A stretch of 64,000 nucleotides of DNA. It comes from an uncultured Collinsella sp. (GTDB lineage: Bacteria; Actinomycetota; Coriobacteriia; Coriobacteriales; Coriobacteriaceae). The DNA lies in contig CAAEBN010000078.1 of assembly GCA_900754075.1 (NCBI GenBank), forward strand, positions 1 through 64,000. Direction: 5' to 3'. The notes under the pieces were generated by a model. That model worked only from the letters and a program-made list of their open reading frames with translations. It was not told where the DNA came from and did not search any database. Position numbers and translations under genes: made by a program. Below, one piece after another: positions 39,815 through 48,232 of the stretch; positions within the stretch are counted from its first letter, which is position 1, and every line of letters starts with the position of its first letter.

Positions 39815-42382
39815 CTATTTGCCCTTGGGCTTGCTGACGTAGAACTTCTTCTTTTTGGGCTTGCCGGCGGGGGAGGGTTTGTCGGCAAAGTTGGACTTGC
39901 CGTTGCCGGCCTGCGCGTGCGCGGGCGCCGTTGCGCGGGGCTTGCGGGCCTCGGGGTTGCGCAGCTCCTCGACGCGCTCGGCAATCTCCTCGGCACTAAA
40001 GCCGACTTCTGCCATGGCGTCCTCGATGGGCAGGCGGCGCACGATATAGCAGTGGTGCACCTTCTGGTTGCGCGCGAAGTCCTCGGGGATGGTCTGCGCC
40101 GTAATGTCCTCCAATACCACGCCCGCGCGTGCGAGCTTGCGCGTCTCGGGACGGAAGCCGCGCAGGTTGCAGCTAAAGATGGCATGGCCGCCCTGCGCGA
40201 GCAGGCGCGATACACCGGCCAAAAGTTCAACATGGTCGCGCTGGACATCCCAGGTGCGGCGGCCCATCTTAGACGAGTTCGAAAACGTGGGCGGGTCGAC
40301 AAAGATCAGGTCCCAGCGGTTGCGCGTCTGACGCTGGTCGCGAATCCAGGCGAGCACGTCGTCGCGCACAAAGTGATGCTGCGGTCCCACAAAGCCGTTC
40401 TGACGCATATTGCGCTCGGCCCAGTCCAGATAGGTGTTGGAAAGGTCGACCGTCACGGTCTCCTCGACGCCGCCGTCTGCCGCATAGCAGGTGGCGGTGC
40501 CGGTATAGGCGAACAGGTTGAGGAAGCGGCGCGCCTGCTTGGCGTGCTCGCGCACCAGGTTGCGGGTGACGCGGTGATCCAGGAAGATGCCCACATCCAG
40601 ATAGTCGTCAAAGTTGACGGCAAAGGTAAGGCCGCCCTCTTCGATGAGCGGCAGACGGCGGCGTGCGATGTTGGCGCGCTCGCCCGATGCGCCCTTGCCG
40701 GCGCCCTGCTTGCCGTACTGCGAGCCGCCGCGCGAGCGCATGCGGGCCTTGGCGTGCACATGCTCGGCGGGAACATTTAGGATGCGCGGAGCGATGGCCA
40801 AGATGTCGAGCATGCGGGCCTGGGCAAGTGCGGGGTCGATGGTCTTGGGCGCGGCGTATTCGGCGATGACGAGCCAGCGGCCCGGCGTCTGCGGGCAGCC
40901 CTCGTACAGGTCGATGGCGGCGGAGTAATCGGGCAGGTCGGCATCGTAGACGCGGTAGCAGCTCACGCCCTCGCGCTTGGCCCACTTGCGACGCAGACGG
41001 GCATTCTTGCGCAGGCGGTTGGCGAACTGCTCGGACTCGGGGATGAGCACGGGCAGTGGCTTGCCGTCGCCCAGGTCGAGTGTGGCGGCAGGCTCGGGCA
41101 TGGGGGTGTCGGCGGCTTTGTCGTTGACTTCGTCGGTATCCGTGACCTCGGCCTCGGCATCCGCACTGGTCGAAGCCTCAAACGCCGCGGCGGCGTGGTC
41201 GAGCGAAGGCCAGACTTCGACGGTCGCCTCCTCGTTATTGGGCATGACGGCGATCGAGCGCTCGGGCTCGGCGTGGAGCGCGCGGGCCAGCAATCCGTCG
41301 CGGGTGAGCGCGGCGACCGGTGCCGCGGCAAGCTCGGGCGCGCGGCGCAGCTCACCGACCAGCGTCATGGCGTCGTGCATGAGCGAAAGCGGGGTTTCGG
41401 TGGTGTCTGCGACCACGGCGGCACCGGCGACGGCGCCCGCATGGTCCAGCACGGCGGCGGACTTGGCGGCGCAAAAATCGACAAAGCGCTTGTAGCCGGC
41501 GCACTTGACCATGCGCTCAGCGGTCTTGCGGGCGGCGGGGTCAACATCCACGGCCACGATGCGTGCCTGGCGCTCGCGTGCTGCCGCCTCGCGCTCGCGT
41601 GCCTCGGCAAGCAGCTGCTCCCACAGAGCGGCGTCGTGCAGCTGCCAGCCCTCAAAGCCCCAGCGCTCGCGTGCGGCGCCCGGGGCGCGGTCGGTCAGAA
41701 TGTTCACGGCCTCCAACAGCAGGCCGCCGCCTGCGCACGAGGCATCGACCAGCGTGGGCAGGGCTTCGTTTTCGTAATCATCGGCAGTCAGCTCGCGCTC
41801 GCACAGCGCGGTCCAGCCGACCTGCGCCAGCACCAGGGCGGCGTAGTCGGGGCACAGCACGTGCGTGCCCTCGCCGGCGCGGGTCGCGGCGGGCGGCAGG
41901 CGCTTGAACAGCGGGTCGCCCGAAAGGTCCAGGCTGATACTCGCGCGACGCTGACGCAGCGAAAGCAATAGGTGAACGTCGGGGTCGGCGGCGTCGACAT
42001 CGGCACGACGGCCCGTGGTCTCGGCCAGGCGGTCGCACAGCGCGTCCTTGGCGCGCAGGGCCGAGAAACGCGTGTTGCGCAGCTGCTCGGTCACGCCGCG
42101 GGCGGTGATGGCGATAGTGGCGCCGGGGCGAACAATGCTCTCCCAGGCGATGTCGTAAACGCCGTCGTACAACTCATCGGCATCCTGCGCCTCAAAGCGC
42201 CCGAGTACCACGAACACGCGGCTCGCCAGGCGCGACCACAGGCACGCGCGATAGCCCTGCTCAAGCTCGCCCTCAAATGTAGCGCGGCCCTTCAGCCGGC
42301 GAACATGCGAAAGCCCGAGGCGTTTAAGCTCATCGGCGAGTGCGGACTCAAAGCCCTCGGGGCAGCTTGCGTAAAATTCCAT
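39815..42382 (-). CDS. RlmKL-type 23S rRNA methyltransferase with degenerate RlmL half
   Basis: 855 aa. Bifunctional RlmKL modifies G2445 (RlmL half, m2G) and G2069 (RlmK half, m7G). A THUMP-like domain (~45-155) and an N-terminal methyltransferase-like domain are recognisable. However, motif I reads VDASCAGGG (near 211) instead of DPMCGSGT, and no NPPY motif is present. In place of the catalytic loop is a ~150-residue Ala/Asp/Glu-rich stretch (~320-470). The C-terminal RlmK half is intact: FLNLFAYTGTATCYAA near 619 and FVDPPTFSNS near 697. The lysine-rich tail is extra. Probably only the RlmK activity remains. Confidence 0.82.
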   Translation of the reverse strand: MEFYASCPEGFESALADELKRLGLSHVRRLKGRATFEGELEQGYRACLWSRLASRVFVVLGRFEAQDADELYDGVYDIAWESIVRPGATIAITARGVTEQLRNTRFSALRAKDALCDRLAETTGRRADVDAADPDVHLLLSLRQRRASISLDLSGDPLFKRLPPAATRAGEGTHVLCPDYAALVLAQVGWTALCERELTADDYENEALPTLVDASCAGGGLLLEAVNILTDRAPGAARERWGFEGWQLHDAALWEQLLAEAREREAAARERQARIVAVDVDPAARKTAERMVKCAGYKRFVDFCAAKSAAVLDHAGAVAGAAVVADTTETPLSLMHDAMTLVGELRRAPELAAAPVAALTRDGLLARALHAEPERSIAVMPNNEEATVEVWPSLDHAAAAFEASTSADAEAEVTDTDEVNDKAADTPMPEPAATLDLGDGKPLPVLIPESEQFANRLRKNARLRRKWAKREGVSCYRVYDADLPDYSAAIDLYEGCPQTPGRWLVIAEYAAPKTIDPALAQARMLDILAIAPRILNVPAEHVHAKARMRSRGGSQYGKQGAGKGASGERANIARRRLPLIEEGGLTFAVNFDDYLDVGIFLDHRVTRNLVREHAKQARRFLNLFAYTGTATCYAADGGVEETVTVDLSNTYLDWAERNMRQNGFVGPQHHFVRDDVLAWIRDQRQTRNRWDLIFVDPPTFSNSSKMGRRTWDVQRDHVELLAGVSRLLAQGGHAIFSCNLRGFRPETRKLARAGVVLEDITAQTIPEDFARNQKVHHCYIVRRLPIEDAMAEVGFSAEEIAERVEELRNPEARKPRATAPAHAQAGNGKSNFADKPSPAGKPKKKKFYVSKPKGK

Positions 42383-42457
42383 GGGTGACCTCTCTGGTTG
42401 CGTCGCTCCATTATATGATGGATACTTCGTTTACTCTCGCCCCCGAAAGGAACCCAT

Positions 42458-43285
42458 ATGATTGATGCGTGCCCCGATTCCGCCGTGCTCTTTTTTGACG
42501 TGGACGGCACGCTGACGTCGTTCGATCCCGACAACATGACCGACAAGGACTTTTCGGCGGTTCACCCCTCGCAGACGGTCGTCGAGGCGTTTCATCGTCT
42601 GCGCGACGCGGGACACCAGGCATTTATCTGCACGGGTCGTCCCCTGTGGCTCATCGCGGACAGCTTGCGTGCGCTCGACCCCGCGGGCATCGTTGCCATG
42701 GCAGGCGCCACGCTCGAGGTCGAGGGCCGCGTGGTGCATGAGGACTGCTTTGACGAAGACATTGTTGCGGAGCTCGCTCGCCGTATGGCCGCGGCAGGGA
42801 TTGAAGCCTTTTTCGAGACCAACGTGGCTACTTTTGCCCTGGAACCCGCGGGCGTTGAGCAGTCGTCTCTGATTGGCACTTCTGTGGTGTACAGCACCGA
42901 GGAAATGCGCGTCGACGGCCGTCTGCGCGTGGGCAAGGTGGGCATCGTCGCGAGCGACCTGGCTCGCGTAGCCAACGATGATGGCTTTATCGATCGCGAG
43001 TTTGAGCTGTGCAACACCGGTGGTCAGAATCGCGAGCTGAGCCCCAAGGGCATCGACAAGGGCGTGGGCGTGGCGCGAGCGCTGGAATACCTGGGTCGCA
43101 CCGGCAACGCGCGCACCTTTGGCTTCGGCGATTCGGGTAACGACCTGGGCATGCTCGCTGCGGTCGAGACGGCTGTCGCCATGGGCAACGCCATGCCCGA
43201 GGTCAAGGCGGTCGCCGACTACGTGACCGACGATGTCGCACACGACGGCACCGTCACAGCGATGCAGCATTTCGGCCTCATCTAA
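42458..43285 (+). CDS. HAD-superfamily Cof-type phosphatase
   Basis: 275 aa, subfamily IIB. Motif I is FFDVDGTLTSF, motif II CTGR, the motif III Lys is in SPKGIDKG, and motif IV is GFGDSGNDLGML. The C2 cap lies between motifs II and III (~90-190). Members hydrolyse sugar phosphates, flavin precursors or similar small phosphates; the substrate is not evident. GAAAGGA precedes the ATG. It is divergent from the methyltransferase gene with a 75-bp spacer. Confidence 0.88.
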   Translation: MIDACPDSAVLFFDVDGTLTSFDPDNMTDKDFSAVHPSQTVVEAFHRLRDAGHQAFICTGRPLWLIADSLRALDPAGIVAMAGATLEVEGRVVHEDCFDEDIVAELARRMAAAGIEAFFETNVATFALEPAGVEQSSLIGTSVVYSTEEMRVDGRLRVGKVGIVASDLARVANDDGFIDREFELCNTGGQNRELSPKGIDKGVGVARALEYLGRTGNARTFGFGDSGNDLGMLAAVETAVAMGNAMPEVKAVADYVTDDVAHDGTVTAMQHFGLI

Positions 43286-43478
43286 TGAATCCCGCGTTCT
43301 GACGTTTGCTCAAACTGCGACTCTTTGCTTTTGCATGCTCAATCGATTTATCAATCCAAACACTGAGGTGTTTATACCGTTCGCCGAGAAGATAAAAAAC
43401 CGCAGTTCACGCCTTGATAAACGTAGGTAAAGTGTTTAGCAGTTTATCGGCCGTATGCTAACGAAAGGAATCAGGCAG

Positions 43479-44183
43479 ATGGCAATCAAGGTGTTCGCTG
43501 ACGGTGCAAACCTCGAAGGCATGCTCGACATGTACGAGAACGGCAACGTTCAGGGTTTCACGACCAACCCGTCCCTTATGAAGAAGGGCGGCGTGACGGA
43601 TTACCGTGCGTTTGCCAAAGAGGTCCTGGCCCACATCACCGACGTTTCCGTCTCGTTTGAGGTCTTTGCCGACGACGTCGAGACCATGGAGGTTGAGGCC
43701 CGCGAGATCACTACTTGGGCCGAGAACGTCTACGTCAAGATCCCGTGCGTGACCACCAAGGGCGAGTCAACCGCCGAGCTGGTCCGCAAGCTTTCGACCG
43801 ACGGCATCAAGGTCAACGTCACCACCATCTTTACGCCTACGCAGGTCGACGAGATGGTCGAGGCCGTTGATGCCGAGACGCCGTCCATCATCTCGCTCTT
43901 TGCCGGCCGTATCGCCGATACCGGCGTCGACCCCATTCCGTTTATGACGGAGTCGGTCAAGAAGGCCGCCGCCAAGCCCAACTGCGAGGTCCTGTGGGCG
44001 TCCACGCGCGAGCTCATCAACATTTACCAGGCCGAAGCCTGCGGTTGCCAGATCATCACGGTGCCCAACAGCATCCTGGCCAAGCGCAAGAACATCGGCC
44101 GTGACCCCTACGAGGTCTCGCTCGACACCGTGCGCGGCTTTGCCAAGGATATCGCGTCGCTCGGCTTCCATATCCTGCCGTAA
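43479..44183 (+). CDS. tal: transaldolase family protein (TalC/fructose-6-phosphate aldolase-like)
   Basis: 234 aa, the short type. FADGANLEGML, GFTTNPSLMKKGG, the Schiff-base Lys87 in VYVKIPCV, VNVTTIFTPTQ and SLFAGRIAD match the small transaldolase/F6P aldolase family of the pentose phosphate pathway. GAAAGGA lies 10 nt before ATG 43479; the in-frame ATG at 43455 is less likely. The leader contains TTGATAAACGT (43414-43424), related to motifs upstream of the gene at 13934 and of ilvE. The gene is followed by hairpins and a strong terminator. Confidence 0.9.
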   Translation: MAIKVFADGANLEGMLDMYENGNVQGFTTNPSLMKKGGVTDYRAFAKEVLAHITDVSVSFEVFADDVETMEVEAREITTWAENVYVKIPCVTTKGESTAELVRKLSTDGIKVNVTTIFTPTQVDEMVEAVDAETPSIISLFAGRIADTGVDPIPFMTESVKKAAAKPNCEVLWASTRELINIYQAEACGCQIITVPNSILAKRKNIGRDPYEVSLDTVRGFAKDIASLGFHILP

Positions 44184-44215
44184 CGCGAACACTGGCTGCG
44201 CTGCGAGTTGTTCGC

Positions 44216-44281
44216 CCGGCCTTTCCTTTCCCTATCGCTCACGCGCTTCGCAAGGGTCGCGCTGGGCAAAGGAAAGGCCGG
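44216..44281. repeat. palindrome with 14-bp arms
   Basis: CCGGCCTTTCCTTT and AAAGGAAAGGCCGG are perfect complements around a 38-nt centre. It lies 33 nt after the transaldolase stop. Confidence 0.6.
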
Positions 44282-44356
44282 GGCTGCCGACACGAACTTG
44301 CCGGTAGGTTGGTGATCGGCCTCCAATCCTGCCGTGGGCAAAGGTACCCCCGCCTG

Positions 44357-44534
44357 CGACGTGCAAAATTGAGAGTATTCAGCAAGGTAAAGGCTTTTAC
44401 CAGCTAGATAAAGCACGGAACAGCCCCCGTTTTGGCTCTGACGACGCTAAAACGGGGGCTGTTTGTGACTTTATTGCCTCTGAGGGGCATCCGGAACGGC
44501 GGAATTTGCAGAATACTCGCGATTCTGCACGTCG
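44357..44534. repeat. MITE-like inverted pair of a 24-nt motif, copy 2
   Basis: 44357-44380 (CGACGTGCAAAATTGAGAG...) and the complement of 44511-44534 agree at 21 of 24 positions. Both match the pair at 21911-22119. Similarity extends outward (GGTnCCCCC next to GCGACG). The interior holds a terminator (44419-44464) and no gene. Confidence 0.65.
44419..44464. terminator. bidirectional terminator between tal and tex
   Basis: AACAGCCCCCGTTTT pairs with AAAACGGGGGCTGTT, with T- and A-rich flanks on both sides. Confidence 0.88.
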
Positions 44535-44563
44535 CGAGAGGGGGGACCCTTGCTTTAGGCGGT

Positions 44564-46711
44564 TTACTTCCCCTGCACCATGGTGAGCGAGATCTTCTTG
44601 CGGTCGCGATCGACTTTTTCGACCCACACCTTCACCGTGTCGCCGACGCGCACGACATCACTCGGGTGCTTGACGAAGCGGTTGGCCAGCTTGGAGATGT
44701 GCACGAGGCCGTCCTGGTGCACACCCACGTCGACGAAGGCGCCAAAGTCGACGACGTTGCGCACCGTGCCCTTGAGTTCCATGCCGGGCTCCAGGTCGTC
44801 GATGGAAAGCGCCGAGCGGCTAAAGACTACCTCGGGCGCGTCGTCGCGCGGGTCGCGGCCGGGCTTTTTGAGTTCGTTAACGATGTCGATGAGCGTGAGG
44901 GTGCCGCAGTCTAGGTCGCTTGCCAGCGCCGAGATGCTGCCCAGGCGGCGCTCGATATCGGGTACGCCGCCGCGGCTGAGTTCGCTGGCGGCAACGCCGG
45001 CGCGCTCCAGGACGGCCGTGGCCACCTCGTAGCTTTCGGGGTGGACGCTCGTCGCGTCGAGCGGGTTCTTGCCGCCGCTGATGCGCAGGAAACCCGCGGC
45101 GTTGAGGTATGCCTTGGGTCCCAGTTTGGGGACCTTCTTGAGCTGGCGGCGATCGGTGAAGGCGCCGTTTTCCTCGCGGTAGGCCACGATGTTCTTGGCC
45201 ACGCTTGGCGTGATGCCCGATACGTATCCCAGCAGGCTCGCGCTCGCGGTGTTCACGTCGACGCCCACACGGTTGACGACGTCCTCCACCACGTGGCCCA
45301 GGGTGCGCGAGAGCTCGGCCTGGTCAAGGTCGTGCTGGTATTGGCCCACGCCGATGGACTGGGGCGGAATCTTGACGAGCTCTGCCAGCGGGTCCTGCAG
45401 GCGGCGGCCCAGGCTCATGGCGCCGCGCACGGTGACGTCCAGGTCGGGATACTCCTGGCTTGCGAGCTCGGAGGCGGAGTACACCGACGCGCCCGCCTCG
45501 TTGACGATGGTGTATCGCAGCCCGGGCGCCTGCTCGGCAATGAACTCCGAGACGACTTCTTCGGTCTCACGGCTAGCGGTGCCGTTACCGATGACGATGG
45601 TGTTGACGCTGTCCTTCTTGACGAGGCGGGCGAGCTCGCGCTTGGTGCCGGCGACGTCGTGGCGCGGCTTGGTGGGGTAGACCACGCCGTGGTCGAGCAG
45701 CTTGCCGGTTTCGTCCATGACGGCGACCTTGCAGCCGGTGCGGTAGCCCGGATCGAGCGCGAGCACGCGGGCGCCGCGCACGGGGCGTGCCGAGAGCAGG
45801 CCCTCGAGATTCTTGGCAAAGACATTGATGGCCTCGGTCTGGGCGCGAACGGTGAGTTTGGCGCGGGCCTCGCGCTCCAGCGAGGGGGCCATCAGGCGCT
45901 TGTAACCGTCGGCGATGGCGGCATCGAAGACGGGAGCGAAGACGCCCTGGCGACGGGGCCAACGGTTGCCGAGGCGTGCCGTGGCGGCAGCGCCGTCGAC
46001 GTTCACGCGCACGCGGAGCTTGCCCTCGCGCTCACCGCGGTCGATAGCCAGCACGCGGTGGTTGGGAATACGGCGCAGCGGCTCATCATAGCTGTAGTAG
46101 GGCTCGTAGGGAGTCTTTTCGGCGGGGTCGGTAGCCTCGACGACGATATCGGCGGTGTTTTGCGTAAAGGCGCGCAGGTCGGCGACGTTCTCGGGGTCCT
46201 CGGCTACCGTCTCGGCCACGATGTCGGCGGCGCCGGCGAGCGCCTTCTCGGGCGTGTCGAAGCCGGCCTCATCATTGACGTATACCGCGGCGGCGTCGAG
46301 CGCGCTGCCCTTGGCCGAGGCCTGCATGATGATCATGTTGGCGAGCGGCTCCAGGCCGGCCTCGCGGGCCTTCTGCGCGCGGGTCATGCGCTTTTTGCGG
46401 TAGGGCTTGTAGAGGTCCTCGACACGCTGGAGCTGCGTGGCCTCGCGAATCTGCTGCTCGAGTTCGGGCGTGAGTTTGCCCTGGGCGTCGATGAGCAGGA
46501 TGACGTCCTCCTTGCGCTGCTCAAGATTGCGCAGGTAGGACAGGCGCTCGTCGAGGGCGCGCAGGGCGACGTCGTCCATGCCGCCCGTGGCTTCCTTGCG
46601 GTAGCGCGAGATAAAGGGGATGGTGTTGCCCTCGTCGATGAGCTTGACGGCTGCCTCGACGTTGGCGGCCTTAAGGTTGAGCTCGCCGGCGAGCTGGGCG
46701 ATAAGATCCAT
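44564..46711 (-). CDS. tex: Tex-family RNA-binding transcription accessory protein
   Basis: 715 aa, normal length. The N-terminal helical Tex region has TIPFISRYRKEATGGMDDV. A YqgF/RNase H-like domain follows (VLALDPGYRTGCKVAVMDETGK), then helix-hairpin-helix motifs (NTASASLLGYVSGITPSVA and IVAYREENGAF), and a C-terminal S1 RNA-binding domain (LKGTVRNVVDFGAFVDVGVHQDGLVHIS). Tex modulates transcription and RNA turnover. The start MDLIAQLAGEL has AAGGAG upstream; a longer in-frame reading to 46798 lacks one. Confidence 0.95.
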   Translation of the reverse strand: MDLIAQLAGELNLKAANVEAAVKLIDEGNTIPFISRYRKEATGGMDDVALRALDERLSYLRNLEQRKEDVILLIDAQGKLTPELEQQIREATQLQRVEDLYKPYRKKRMTRAQKAREAGLEPLANMIIMQASAKGSALDAAAVYVNDEAGFDTPEKALAGAADIVAETVAEDPENVADLRAFTQNTADIVVEATDPAEKTPYEPYYSYDEPLRRIPNHRVLAIDRGEREGKLRVRVNVDGAAATARLGNRWPRRQGVFAPVFDAAIADGYKRLMAPSLEREARAKLTVRAQTEAINVFAKNLEGLLSARPVRGARVLALDPGYRTGCKVAVMDETGKLLDHGVVYPTKPRHDVAGTKRELARLVKKDSVNTIVIGNGTASRETEEVVSEFIAEQAPGLRYTIVNEAGASVYSASELASQEYPDLDVTVRGAMSLGRRLQDPLAELVKIPPQSIGVGQYQHDLDQAELSRTLGHVVEDVVNRVGVDVNTASASLLGYVSGITPSVAKNIVAYREENGAFTDRRQLKKVPKLGPKAYLNAAGFLRISGGKNPLDATSVHPESYEVATAVLERAGVAASELSRGGVPDIERRLGSISALASDLDCGTLTLIDIVNELKKPGRDPRDDAPEVVFSRSALSIDDLEPGMELKGTVRNVVDFGAFVDVGVHQDGLVHISKLANRFVKHPSDVVRVGDTVKVWVEKVDRDRKKISLTMVQGK

Positions 46712-46804
46712 GGGACTCCTTGCGTTTGAGGTACGTTTGCAGCGCAGAGCTACCAAGGATACCACCCGTCCCAAAAGACTGTTTTGGGGCTGCGTCACGA
46801 AAAC

Positions 46805-46942
46805 GGCCTATCTACTACGTTTGAACCGTATGGGTCGACCATCCCCCGGTTTTCCGAGAATACGCAAGCCGTCTACCTGCGGTTTTAATTTCGCAAAATT
46901 CGGCATGGTTGAGGGTAATCGGTTAAACGTAGTAGATAGGCC
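46805..46942. repeat. palindrome with 18-bp arms around a 102-nt centre
   Basis: GGCCTATCTACTACGTTT at 46805-46822 is perfectly complementary to 46925-46942. Pairing continues with AACCG/CGGTT and then imperfectly (ACCAT/ATGGT). It is unlike the other families in sequence. Confidence 0.7.
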
Positions 46943-47017
46943 CATTTCGTGGCGAACGAATCAAGCCGAGATGCAAAAAGGCCCCCGTCTCAGAAAAATC
47001 GTCGTCAAGGTAGCGAA

Positions 47018-47050
47018 ATGCCCCGCGGGCAGGAGGCTGCTCGCGGGGCA
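47018..47050 (-). terminator. terminator of the oxidoreductase operon
   Basis: TGCCCCGCGGGC and the facing GCTCGCGGGGCA pair. It is located after the last gene of the minus-strand set. Confidence 0.7.
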
Positions 47051-47122
47051 AAGAAGAGGGGCTTGTTGGTGGCGGACCGAGAGGCTCGGCATGGGGTTTC
47101 TGCCGCGGCCGCTCTTAAGGCG

Positions 47123-48163
47123 TTACAGCTCGACGAGCTGGCCGGTCTCGGCGGCCTCCTTGATGGCGTTGAGAAGCGTGAGCGTCTTAACGTTGTCGGC
47201 GGGGGTCACGACGGGCTCGACCTCGCGGCGGACAACCTTCACAAAGTGCTTGAGCTGCATCTTGTGCGGCAGCGCCGGATCGACGGCCGGAATCTCCATC
47301 TGCAGCGGCTTGTGCCAGTTGGAGGCGCCGTCGTAGGAGAACTGGTGCAGGCGGGGCAGCGAAAGGGCACCCAAGGTTCCGCCGATAAAGTAGGCGTCGG
47401 CGTCGAAGGGGCGGTACTGCGGATCCTCGCGAGCGGTGGCCTCCCAGTTCCAGGGGCTGGCGGTGGCGTCGGAGATGGTCATGCTCGCGAGTGCGCCATC
47501 GGCAAAACGGACGTTGACCACGGCGGAGTCCTCGGTCTCAAAACCGCGGGCGGCGCTGGACTGCATGCCCTGGACGGCAACGGGCTCGCCCAGCAGGTAG
47601 CGGAGCAGGTCGACGTCGTGCACCAGGTTGACCAGGATCGGGCCGGCACCCTTCTTGCGGCGCCACTCGACGTCGAAGTACTCGTCATTCTTATAGATCA
47701 TGTAGTGGAAGCTCGACACGGTGAGCTTGCCCAGCTCGCCGGACTCGATGATCTCCTTGGCCTTGTTGACGAAGGGGTTGTGGCGACGGTGCTGACCCAC
47801 GAGCACGGGCACGCCAGCGGTCTCGGCCTCGGCGGCGAAGGCCTGGGCATCCTCCAGGTCGTTGGAGATCGGCTTTTCGACCAACGGCACGATGTTGCGC
47901 TTCACAGCCTCGCGGGCAACGCCCAGGTGTAGGTCGTTGGGCGTGGCGATGATGACGGCCTCGGGCTTGACCTCGTCCATCATCTGGGCGGGATCGGTAT
48001 AAAACGGCACGCCGGCGGCCTCGGCCGTGGCGCGGGCGCCCTCAAAGGCGTCGGCGATGGCGACGAGCTCGGCCTCGGGCTCCTCGGTGACAAAGCGGAT
48101 GTGGTTGCGGCCCATGGCGCCGGCGCCGATAACGGCAATGCGGACGGGGTTGAGCTCAGACAT
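47123..48163 (-). CDS. Gfo/Idh/MocA-family NAD(P)-dependent oxidoreductase
   Basis: 346 aa. A Rossmann start (IAVIGAGAMGRNHI), AIADAFEGA for ribose binding, the conserved EKPI with catalytic Lys near 96, GQHRRHNP and the VNLVHDVDLLRYLLGEP segment mark the inositol-dehydrogenase-like family. Such enzymes oxidise a hydroxyl of an inositol, sugar or sugar acid. It is last in a minus-strand series after an SDR and an OFA-type transporter, divergent from a LysR regulator. The set looks like a small catabolic module whose substrate cannot be named from sequence. Confidence 0.88.
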   Translation of the reverse strand: MSELNPVRIAVIGAGAMGRNHIRFVTEEPEAELVAIADAFEGARATAEAAGVPFYTDPAQMMDEVKPEAVIIATPNDLHLGVAREAVKRNIVPLVEKPISNDLEDAQAFAAEAETAGVPVLVGQHRRHNPFVNKAKEIIESGELGKLTVSSFHYMIYKNDEYFDVEWRRKKGAGPILVNLVHDVDLLRYLLGEPVAVQGMQSSAARGFETEDSAVVNVRFADGALASMTISDATASPWNWEATAREDPQYRPFDADAYFIGGTLGALSLPRLHQFSYDGASNWHKPLQMEIPAVDPALPHKMQLKHFVKVVRREVEPVVTPADNVKTLTLLNAIKEAAETGQLVEL

Positions 48164-48191
48164 TTCGACTCCTTAATACTGGTGGCGGTGG

Positions 48192-48224
48192 AATGTGACA
48201 AAGGGGCAGTCCCTTTGTCACATT
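48192..48224. repeat. REP-like palindrome, family D copy
   Basis: AATGTGACAAAGGG-GCAGT-CCCTTTGTCACATT, with perfect arms, between the MFS gene and the oxidoreductase gene. It may attenuate transcription between them. Confidence 0.8.
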
Positions 48225-48232
48225 GGCAATTA

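Larger units (their letters stand above)
46712..47122. other. gene-free region with a long palindrome
   Basis: No credible gene. The stretch contains the palindrome at 46805-46942 and a hairpin at 47018-47050 just past the next gene's stop codon. Confidence 0.6.
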
